Assembly (NCBI GenBank): GCA_019310745.1
Contig: JAFDDS010000052.1
Coordinates: 1 to 6,172 of the forward strand
Length of the DNA stretch: 6,172 bases
Source of the DNA: Deltaproteobacteria bacterium
GTDB lineage: Bacteria; Desulfobacterota; DSM-4660; Desulfatiglandales; B25-G16
Direction of reading: 5' to 3'
How positions within the stretch are numbered: position 1 is the first letter of the stretch; each line of letters starts with the position of its first letter. The notes beneath the pieces are model-generated. The model ran no database searches and was not told the origin of the DNA. It saw nothing but the letters and a program-made list of their open reading frames with translations. The position numbers and the translations under genes are program-made. Below, piece by piece: positions 1 to 5,740 of the stretch.

Positions 1-594
<594 letters not shown>

Positions 595-641
595 CTAACC
601 TACTATACATAATTAATTTTACACAATTTATCAAATATAAA

Positions 642-669
642 ATATTACATGTCTCTTTTGTCTTGACAA
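642..669 (-). promoter_or_regulatory. Candidate promoter for mreB
   Basis: On the minus strand a -35-like TTGTCA (669-664, 5/6 to consensus) is separated by 16 nt from a -10-like TAATAT (647-642, 4/6). Transcription would start near 635 and leave a leader of about 68 nt before the mreB ATG. Its -35 overlaps the -35 of the oppositely directed rpmH promoter. The region is very AT-rich, so -10-like hexamers are common by chance, and a second TATAGT lies nearer the gene without a well-spaced -35. Confidence 0.4.
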
Positions 670-692
670 CTCACATAACCTATGATTATTAA
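663..692 (+). promoter_or_regulatory. Candidate promoter for rpmH-rnpA-yidD
   Basis: A perfect TTGACA -35 (663-668) is followed after 18 nt by TATTAA (687-692, 4/6 to TATAAT). Transcription would start near 699, giving a leader of roughly 28 nt before the rpmH ATG at 727. The alternative TATGAT at 681-686 resembles a -10 better but lies only 12 nt from the -35, so I prefer the 18-nt spacing. A strong promoter here would suit a ribosomal protein gene. Confidence 0.55.
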
Positions 693-726
693 AGTGATCA
701 ATTTTTTAACGAAGACACCTTAATTT

Positions 727-861
727 ATGAAACGAACATTTCAACCAAGCAACATAAAGAGATCTCGTACGCACGGTTTTCGAGCCAGAATGAGCAGTAA
801 GGGTGGCAGAAATGTGATAAAGAGAAGGAGGGCAAAAGGCCGAAAAAGACTGTCTGTGTGA
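727..861 (+). CDS. rpmH: 50S ribosomal protein L34
   Basis: A small, very basic protein of the large ribosomal subunit, 44 residues long, the usual size for L34. The sequence starts [20 protein letters not shown] and continues through [24 protein letters not shown]. The [11 protein letters not shown] start, the THGFRARM core and the KGRKRLSV tail are the family signature, so the call does not depend on context. Upstream there is no clear Shine-Dalgarno; the bases before the ATG are AT-rich. It heads the cluster with rnpA, the most conserved pairing of this gene in bacteria, and is probably driven by the TTGACA promoter just upstream. dnaA, a frequent upstream neighbour, is not present here; mreB is divergently oriented instead. 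Confidence 0.98.
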   Translation: MKRTFQPSNIKRSRTHGFRARMSSKGGRNVIKRRRAKGRKRLSV

Positions 862-927
862 CTATCATGCGTAGCAGTATTTTATACGGGTTAGGTTTTG
901 CCCATATTTTAGCGACAAGCTTTAAAG

Positions 928-1281
928 ATGGGATTGTTTTCTTTTAAACGAGAGGAGCGAATATTAAAAAAGAGGGAGTTCATTTCTTTAAAGCTTCATG
1001 GGAGACGCTATTATACAAAAAATTTTGTTGTTATTATAAAAGAAAATAGGGGGGGTATTACCAGGTTAGGCATAACGGTCAGCAAAAGGATTGGAAATTC
1101 AGTAAAAAGAAACAGGATTAAGCGATTGATAAGAGAATTCTTTAGGCTGAACAAACAACAGATTCCAAAAGGCTATGATCTTTTAATTACTGCTTTAAAA
1201 GGAAATAATGCGTTCGCCTTTTTTAAGGTACAAGAGGAGTTGGGAAACTTACTGCTAAAAAATGATGGTCCTTTCTTTTAA
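928..1281 (+). CDS. rnpA: Ribonuclease P protein component
   Basis: Basic protein subunit of RNase P, which helps the catalytic RNA bind and cleave the 5' leader of precursor tRNAs. At 117 residues it is of normal length. The family landmarks are the N-terminal [13 protein letters not shown] (6-18), the central strand [21 protein letters not shown] (34-54) and the RNR motif around [18 protein letters not shown] (56-73), with Lys60, Arg61, Asn62, Arg63, Lys65, Arg66 and Arg69. An in-frame stop at 910-912 and no other start codon between it and 928 fix the ATG. The ribosome site is weak. It lies 66 nt after rpmH, probably in the same transcript, and its last 20 nt overlap the start of yidD. Confidence 0.97.
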   Translation: MGLFSFKREERILKKREFISLKLHGRRYYTKNFVVIIKENRGGITRLGITVSKRIGNSVKRNRIKRLIREFFRLNKQQIPKGYDLLITALKGNNAFAFFKVQEELGNLLLKNDGPFF

Positions 1282-1492
1282 GCCTCGAGCTTACATAATT
1301 TCACTCATTAAACTGTATCAGGTATTAGTATCACCATTTATGCCATCCTCTTGCCGCTTTATGCCTACCTGTTCTGCCTACGCCTCCTTTGCCATTGATA
1401 AATACGGTATAATAAAAGGAGGGTTCCTCGCTTTAATTAGGATCCTTAAATGCCACCCCTTTCATCCGGGGGGCTATGATCCTCTCAAGTAA
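1262..1492 (+). CDS. yidD: Membrane protein insertion efficiency factor YidD
   Basis: Small membrane-associated protein that aids insertion of membrane proteins, working with the Sec/YidC route. The 76 residues carry the whole family pattern: [11 protein letters not shown] (15-25), [15 protein letters not shown] (31-45), KYGIIKGG (47-54), then [14 protein letters not shown] (61-74). Cys31, Cys37 and Cys64 match the conserved cysteines. The N-terminal half is amphipathic to hydrophobic. Two adjacent ATGs (1262 and 1265) are possible starts. No properly spaced Shine-Dalgarno is seen: a GAGGAG lies about 21 nt upstream inside rnpA. The 20-nt overlap with rnpA therefore suggests translational coupling. 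The overlap and the order rnpA-yidD-yidC are usual for the family. Confidence 0.95.
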   Translation: MMVLSFKPRAYIISLIKLYQVLVSPFMPSSCRFMPTCSAYASFAIDKYGIIKGGFLALIRILKCHPFHPGGYDPLK

Positions 1493-1597
1493 GCCCAGTT
1501 AGAATTATAGGTGGAACTTTATGCCCCGCGTGAAGGACAAATCTCCTCTAGGCATATCTCCTGGCCGCGTCCCTCACCCAGACTCATTCTAACAGGG
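1493..1597. repeat. GC-rich element with terminal inverted repeats (structured RNA or MITE-like), unrecognised
   Basis: A compact block directly after the yidD stop codon. Its ends, CCCAGTTAGAAT (1494-1505) and ATTCTAACAGGG (1586-1597), pair over 12 positions with one A-A mismatch. Inside, GTGAAGGAC (1530-1538) pairs with GTCCCTCAC (1569-1577) with one mismatch, and CTAGG (1548-1552) pairs with CCTGG (1560-1564), including one G-T pair. A competing helix joins TATGCC (1520-1525) to GGCATA (1551-1556). Near-identical CAAATCTCC (1538-1546) and CATATCTCC (1553-1561) repeat at 15-nt spacing, and CCGCGT occurs at 1526 and 1565. By hand count 1510-1597 is about 56% G+C, against about 28% in the next 134 nt. 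TAA flanks both sides (1490-1492 and 1598-1600), possibly a target duplication. There is no T-tract, so it is not a simple terminator. I see no ORF and recognise no known riboswitch. Confidence 0.6.
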
Positions 1598-1652
1598 TAA
1601 ACATCCATTGAATAGCATTTTTGAGTATTGATAACATTATTTAGCGTTTTAT

Positions 1653-1680
1653 TTGTCAATCAAGCAGCACAGATTGATAA
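1653..1680. promoter_or_regulatory. Inverted repeat over the yidC -35 (candidate operator)
   Basis: TTGTCAATC (1653-1661) is the near-exact reverse complement of GATTGATAA (1672-1680): eight of nine positions pair, with TCAATC/GATTGA perfect, around a 10-nt spacer. The right arm contains the -35 hexamer of the yidC promoter, so a bound protein would affect polymerase access. It lies upstream of the predicted transcription start, so it would act as DNA rather than RNA. The AT-rich setting makes a chance match possible. Confidence 0.35.
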
Positions 1681-1702
1681 TTGTACCATTAGCTATTATA
1701 AT
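1674..1702 (+). promoter_or_regulatory. Strong sigma-70-type promoter for yidC-jag-mnmE
   Basis: TTGATA (1674-1679, 5/6 to consensus) and a perfect TATAAT (1697-1702) are separated by exactly 17 nt, the best promoter match in the window. Transcription would begin near 1709, giving a leader of about 23 nt that contains the purine-rich AGGGTGGGA (1715-1723) eight bases before the yidC ATG. This would let yidC and the genes behind it be expressed independently of rpmH-rnpA-yidD. Confidence 0.7.
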
Positions 1703-1731
1703 TCACTTTGTTTTAGGGTGGGAATTTATTT

Positions 1732-3390
1732 ATGGATAAAAAAACTTTGTTGGCTTTAGGTCTGTCTTTCCTTGTCTTCCTTGTCTGGTCATTTTTGTTT
1801 GGCCCGAAACCAACGGATACACCAACCAATAACCAGTCAGTACCCAAAAACGAGCAAAGCCAACAAAAAGATCAATCTCAACCCGTTTTAGAAGATAGGC
1901 CGATGCCCACAGGCCCAAAGCGGGACCTTGTGTTAGAGACAGGAAGAGATGCCAAAGATATCACAGTCGAAACAGACCTCTATACAGCTATTTTTTCCGG
2001 CTCTGGTCCACTCATTAAGAGCTTTAAATTAAGTAATTACCTGTCCAAGCTCGAAAAAGGTGCTCCCTTAAAAGAATTAATTCACGTTAAAAATAAAGAT
2101 GGATGTGGCTTTAATCTTGGATTCTCTGGACAAAGCATGCCCAACGCTAACTGGGCTGCTTATAAGGTAAATCGCCAGAGTATTTCTATCAGAACAGGTG
2201 ATCAGCCAAAGGAATTGATTTATGAGTGGGAATCACCTCAGGGAATAGGGATAACAACAAGGTTTGTTTTTTATGCTGATAGTTACAAGATTGACCTGTC
2301 AGTAATAATTGATAATAGATCTGAATACATAATTGATTATAGTCTTTTATTAAACCTGGCCCATTTCCCTCAACAGACCAAGAAGAGCTATTATGCGTTT
2401 GAGGGTATGGCCTTTCTTGTTGACAACAAACTAGAAGAGATTAAGGTCAAAAAATTAAAGGATAAGCTATTTTCTGGCCAGATATCCTGGATTGCCTATG
2501 AAGAAGCGTATTTTATGACCGCAATAATCAGTGAGGAAGACAAGAAAGCAACAGTAAAAGGCACAACCTTGCCCGATGGTGAGGTCAGAATAACTTACAT
2601 AACTCCCTCGCTGAACCTCAGGCAGCACCAGAAGGCAACAGAGAGCTTTACCCTTTATCTTGGCCCCAGGGATCTCGATATTCTAAAGGCCTTAAACAAA
2701 AAGCTCGAGAAGGCTATCAACTTTGGATGGTTTGATATTATTGCTAAACCCCTCTTGGTTTCTCTTCGCTTTTTCAATAAATACCTCTCTAATTATGGCC
2801 TTTCAATTATCTTGCTCACTATTATCATCAAGATACTGTTTTGGCCTCTCACTCATAAAAGTTATCAATCTATGAAAGAAATGAGAAAACTTCAACCTAT
2901 GATGGCCAAGATACGGGAGAAATACAAAGGAAATAAGCAAGAAATGCAGAAGCAGCTCATGGGTCTTTATAAAACCTATAAAATTAATCCCATGGGAGGT
3001 TGTTTGCCTATGATAGTCCAGATTCCTGTTTTTTTCGCCCTTTTTCGAGTCTTACCGAACTCGATAGAGTTACGACATGCTCCCTTTGTTCTATGGATTA
3101 AAGATCTCTCTGCGCCTGACAGGCTTTTCTCCTTCCCCTTCCAAATTCCTTTTATGGCTGCCCCCTACGGTATCCCTGTGTTAACCCTCATAATGGGAGC
3201 ATCCATGTTTCTCCAGCAAAAAATGACGCCAACTACAGGAGATCCCACACAAGCTAAGATGATGATGCTTCTGCCAATCGTATTTACGTTCATGTTTATT
3301 AATTTTCCTTCTGGTTTAGTGCTTTATTGGTTAGTAAACAACGCACTATCAATAGCTCAACAATATAGGATTAATAAACAAGTGGGCTAA
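1732..3390 (+). CDS. yidC: Membrane protein insertase YidC (Oxa1 family, Gram-negative form)
   Basis: Inserts and folds proteins in the inner membrane, alone or with SecYEG. The 552 residues match the long Gram-negative form. The first membrane segment (about 5-23, LALGLSFLVFLVWSFLF) is followed by a Gln/Pro/Lys-rich linker (24-65), then the periplasmic beta domain (about 66-310). The Oxa1 core begins near 333. It holds a hydrophobic segment with Lys367 at the place of the hydrophilic-groove Arg (E. coli Arg366), then PLTHKSYQSMKEMRKLQPMM (372-391). A cytoplasmic coiled helical hairpin (about 376-415) follows, then INPMGGCLPMIVQIPVFFALF (418-438), IELRHAPFVLWIKDLSAPD (445-463), and further segments at about 480-496, 510-524 and 527-541. 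It has its own strong promoter and a GGGTGGGA-type ribosome site. jag follows after 17 nt. Confidence 0.97.
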   Translation: MDKKTLLALGLSFLVFLVWSFLFGPKPTDTPTNNQSVPKNEQSQQKDQSQPVLEDRPMPTGPKRDLVLETGRDAKDITVETDLYTAIFSGSGPLIKSFKLSNYLSKLEKGAPLKELIHVKNKDGCGFNLGFSGQSMPNANWAAYKVNRQSISIRTGDQPKELIYEWESPQGIGITTRFVFYADSYKIDLSVIIDNRSEYIIDYSLLLNLAHFPQQTKKSYYAFEGMAFLVDNKLEEIKVKKLKDKLFSGQISWIAYEEAYFMTAIISEEDKKATVKGTTLPDGEVRITYITPSLNLRQHQKATESFTLYLGPRDLDILKALNKKLEKAINFGWFDIIAKPLLVSLRFFNKYLSNYGLSIILLTIIIKILFWPLTHKSYQSMKEMRKLQPMMAKIREKYKGNKQEMQKQLMGLYKTYKINPMGGCLPMIVQIPVFFALFRVLPNSIELRHAPFVLWIKDLSAPDRLFSFPFQIPFMAAPYGIPVLTLIMGASMFLQQKMTPTTGDPTQAKMMMLLPIVFTFMFINFPSGLVLYWLVNNALSIAQQYRINKQVG

Positions 3391-3407
3391 TTTTAGGAGG
3401 AAATTTT

Positions 3408-4058
3408 ATGTCGTCTACAGAAATAGAAGCTAAAACAACGCAAGAGGCCATTGAAAAAGCCTGTAAACATTTTAATGTAAGCGAGGAGGAGCTTGATATA
3501 GAGGTATTGGAAACCAGATCTGTTGGAATTTTTGGTTTAGCAGGCAACAAGAAGGCTAAAATCAGGGCAACACCAAAGAGGGATGATAGCACTGCGCTTG
3601 CCCAAGAAATACTCACAAAAATAATTTCATTGATATCCCCAGATACAAAGATATCTGCAAGGAAAACAGTTGATGATATCATTTTAAACATAGAAGGGAA
3701 TAATCCTGGGATCCTAATAGGACCTAAGGGTAAGACCTTAGAGGCATTGGAGTTTATTATCAATAAGGCAGTAAATAAGGCATCTGAAAAAAAGGTAAGA
3801 GTAATTGTTGATGCAGAGAATTACAGGCAAAGAAGAGAGGAATTTTTAGAGAGACTGGCATTTAGAATGGGCGAAAAGGCGAAAAAGACAAGTAAAACTG
3901 TCACAATAGATCCAATAAGCCCACACGACAGAAGAATAGTTCATCTTGCCCTTAAAGAAGATTACCAGCTCCAAACAAAAAGTAATGGTGAAGGTTTCTT
4001 TAAGAGTGTGTTTATTATTCCAAACAAAAAAAAGATCGATAAAAACCAAAATGATTAG
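3408..4058 (+). CDS. jag: Jag/KhpB RNA-binding protein (Jag_N, KH and R3H domains)
   Basis: Single-stranded RNA-binding protein also called SpoIIIJ-associated protein, EloR or KhpB. In Firmicutes it pairs with KhpA and affects cell elongation and mRNA levels; its role in Gram-negative hosts is less clear. The 216 residues show three domains. Jag_N covers about 3-53, with the signature SVGIFGLAGNKKAKI (38-52). The KH domain covers about 80-135, with GILIGPKGKTLEALEFI (101-117) containing the GPKG loop. The R3H domain covers about 140-205, including RREEFLERLA (142-151) and DRRIVHLAL (174-182), where Arg175-x3-His179 is the name-giving motif. The start is fixed by an ideal AGGAGG (3395-3400) seven bases before the ATG. 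It probably shares a transcript with yidC. The C-terminal tail is Lys/Asn-rich. Confidence 0.95.
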   Translation: MSSTEIEAKTTQEAIEKACKHFNVSEEELDIEVLETRSVGIFGLAGNKKAKIRATPKRDDSTALAQEILTKIISLISPDTKISARKTVDDIILNIEGNNPGILIGPKGKTLEALEFIINKAVNKASEKKVRVIVDAENYRQRREEFLERLAFRMGEKAKKTSKTVTIDPISPHDRRIVHLALKEDYQLQTKSNGEGFFKSVFIIPNKKKIDKNQND

Positions 4059-4079
4059 TCCCGGGTTACTTCTTCTATT

Positions 4080-5465
4080 ATGGATTATAAAGAGGAGACC
4101 ATTGCTGCTATAGCTACTCCGATAGGGGTAGGCGGTATAGGAATAATTAGGATTAGTGGGTATAATGCTGAAAACATCGCACGGAAAATTTTTCGATCAA
4201 AGACCCCCATTAAATCATTTGATAGTTTTCGCCTTTACCTAGGCCATATTATCGACCCCAAATCAAACCTTCCTGTCGACGAAGTTCTGCTTTCCGTAAT
4301 GCACGCCCCCTTCTCTTATACCCGAGAAGACGTGGTCGAAATTAATTCTCACAGTGGCTACGCAATCCTGTCATATATGCTCCAGATAATTCTTCAAGCG
4401 GGCGCCAGACTGGCCAAGCCTGGTGAATTTACCCTCAGAGCCTTCCTTAACGGGAGGATCGATTTAACCCAGGCCGAAGCGATTATAGACTTGATAAATG
4501 CGAAAGGTGATATTTCAATGAGGTTGGCAACCGGCCAGCTTATTGGAGGATTAAAAACAAAAATTAATGAAATTAGACAAGTGCTCATCGAAATCCTTGC
4601 AGACATAGAGTGTTTCATAGATTTTCCTGATGAAGAATCTTCTAAAGCAACAAAACCACACACAGCAGATCGTCTAAACGAAAAGATTATAAAGCCAATT
4701 AAAAAGCTCATAGCAGCCTATACGCAAAGAAGGATATGGCATGAGGGTACCGCCGTAGTTATAGTCGGTAAGGTTAACGTTGGTAAATCGAGCATTTTAA
4801 ATAGGTTTTTACAGGAGGACAGGGCAATCGTTACTCCAACACCAGGAACAACGCGCGATATTCTCGAATATACTGTTACTATCGAAGGGCTTCCTTTAAA
4901 GTTCGTGGATACAGCCGGTATACGAAAGGTTAGAGGAGAGGTCGAAAGAAAGGGTGTAAACTTAACAAACACGCAACTTGGCCTGGCTGATCTAACTCTT
5001 TTGGTGATCGACCGAAGCAGACTTTTAAATAAATACGATTTAACTCTTTTGCGAAAAGTTGATAAAAGGGCCACTATAGTTATTATAAACAAAACTGATC
5101 TTCCCGCGAAATTAAGTAAAAAAAAGATCGATGCTGTATTTCAACGCCTTCCCAAGGTTCCTGTTTCGGCCCTCACAGGTGAAGGATTTGAAACGCTCAA
5201 TGAAGTAATCTTTAATAAGGTGGTTAATAGGAATATAGATATGTATCCAACGCCTATTGTTCCTAATATAAGACATAAAACTACATTAACTAACGCCTCT
5301 ATGTTTTTAGAGAAAGCATCTAAAAATTTAATAGCTGGTTTTCCATTGGAAATAGTAGCAGCGGATCTTTTGTGGGCGAAAAATGCTTTAGATGAAATAA
5401 CGGGAAATAAAACAACTGAAGAGATATTGGACAACATTTTTAGTAAATTTTGTATCGGCAAATAA
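4080..5465 (+). CDS. mnmE: tRNA uridine-5-carboxymethylaminomethyl modification GTPase MnmE
   Basis: K+-activated GTPase that works with MnmG to modify U34 of tRNAs reading split codon boxes, using methylene-tetrahydrofolate and FAD. At 461 residues it is full length. The N-terminal folate-binding domain includes ETIAAIATPIGVGGIGIIRISG (6-27), HAPFSYTREDVVEI (75-88) and KPGEFTLRAFLNGRIDLTQAEAI (113-135). The inserted G domain has G1 GKVNVGKS (230-237, Val where Pro is usual), the TPGTTRD switch (254-260), G3 DTAG (277-280), G4 NKTD (337-340) and G5 SAL (363-365). The helical domain ends in FCIGK, giving the conserved C-terminal Cys458. The ATG gives the expected N-terminus, yet no Shine-Dalgarno lies in the 21 nt after jag; a purine run AAAGAGGAG lies inside codons 4-6 instead. 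mnmG does not follow. Confidence 0.97.
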   Translation: MDYKEETIAAIATPIGVGGIGIIRISGYNAENIARKIFRSKTPIKSFDSFRLYLGHIIDPKSNLPVDEVLLSVMHAPFSYTREDVVEINSHSGYAILSYMLQIILQAGARLAKPGEFTLRAFLNGRIDLTQAEAIIDLINAKGDISMRLATGQLIGGLKTKINEIRQVLIEILADIECFIDFPDEESSKATKPHTADRLNEKIIKPIKKLIAAYTQRRIWHEGTAVVIVGKVNVGKSSILNRFLQEDRAIVTPTPGTTRDILEYTVTIEGLPLKFVDTAGIRKVRGEVERKGVNLTNTQLGLADLTLLVIDRSRLLNKYDLTLLRKVDKRATIVIINKTDLPAKLSKKKIDAVFQRLPKVPVSALTGEGFETLNEVIFNKVVNRNIDMYPTPIVPNIRHKTTLTNASMFLEKASKNLIAGFPLEIVAADLLWAKNALDEITGNKTTEEILDNIFSKFCIGK

Positions 5466-5513
5466 TCCCGTAATAATTCCCTATAATTGTCACGCTTAGA
5501 GTTAAGAAATATA

Positions 5514-5542
5514 TTGTAAATAATAGCCTAATATTCTATACT
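5514..5542 (+). promoter_or_regulatory. Candidate promoter for the acyl-CoA dehydrogenase gene
   Basis: TTGTAA (5514-5519, 4/6 to TTGACA) and TATACT (5537-5542, 5/6 to TATAAT) are spaced by exactly 17 nt. Transcription would start near 5549, leaving a long leader of about 190 nt that contains the two inverted repeats listed separately. No Rho-independent terminator for mnmE is visible between 5466 and this site, so read-through from mnmE is possible. Confidence 0.45.
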
Positions 5543-5605
5543 TCGATATGAATAAAGATTTATTAATGTATGTTTCTAGACCGCGCCAAAAGTCTTATCG
5601 TATTA

Positions 5606-5642
5606 GGTAAAAAATGGCCTGATTGTAGATTTAGTTTTTACC
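5606..5642. repeat. Inverted repeat GGTAAAAA / TTTTTACC in the leader gap
   Basis: GGTAAAAA (5606-5613) and TTTTTACC (5635-5642) are perfect 8-bp reverse complements around a 21-nt loop. The stem is mostly A-T and no T-run follows it, so a standard terminator is unlikely. In RNA it could form a modest leader hairpin; in DNA it is a possible curved or protein-bound site. The composition makes chance occurrence plausible. Confidence 0.35.
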
Positions 5643-5675
5643 GGGATAACATTAGAGTCACGCCTTACATATTAA

Positions 5676-5691
5676 ATCTATCCACATAGAT
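5676..5691. promoter_or_regulatory. 16-bp palindrome, candidate operator for the dehydrogenase gene
   Basis: ATCTAT (5676-5681) and ATAGAT (5686-5691) are perfect inverted repeats around CCAC. A further GATAGA (5693-5698) gives a second, overlapping pairing with TCTATC (5677-5682). The size and symmetry suit a dimeric repressor of the TetR or GntR kind, both of which often control fatty-acid or aromatic-acid degradation genes. It lies about 50 nt before the ATG at 5741 and downstream of the predicted start site, where a bound protein could block elongation. The regulator is not in the window. Confidence 0.35.
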
Positions 5692-5740
5692 CGATAGAGA
5701 CACTTAATAATACAACATTAAAGCAAGGAGGTAAGAAAAT

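Noticed and set aside
867..947. 26-codon ORF between rpmH and rnpA
   Set aside because: No ribosome site, no recognisable sequence, and it runs into the clearly coding start of rnpA in another frame.
1586..1640. Possible terminator after yidD formed by the 3' arm of the GC-rich element
   Set aside because: The outer stem is followed by GGGTAAACATCC rather than a T-run, so it does not fit a Rho-independent terminator.
3371..5461. Several minus-strand open frames of 67-130 codons opposite jag and mnmE
   Set aside because: All lie opposite genes with full-length family matches and lack ribosome sites or recognisable motifs; they are shadow frames.
5466..5512. Terminator after mnmE
   Set aside because: No GC-rich hairpin with a T-tract can be found; only short AT-rich symmetries are present.
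5548..5610. 20-codon ORF in the gap after mnmE, beginning MNKDLLMYVS
   Set aside because: No Shine-Dalgarno, starts at the predicted transcription start, and no recognisable motif; a chance frame is more likely.
5678..5686. CTATCCACA, one mismatch from the DnaA box TTATCCACA
   Set aside because: A single copy inside a palindrome, without further boxes, an AT-rich unwinding array or dnaA nearby, does not make an origin.
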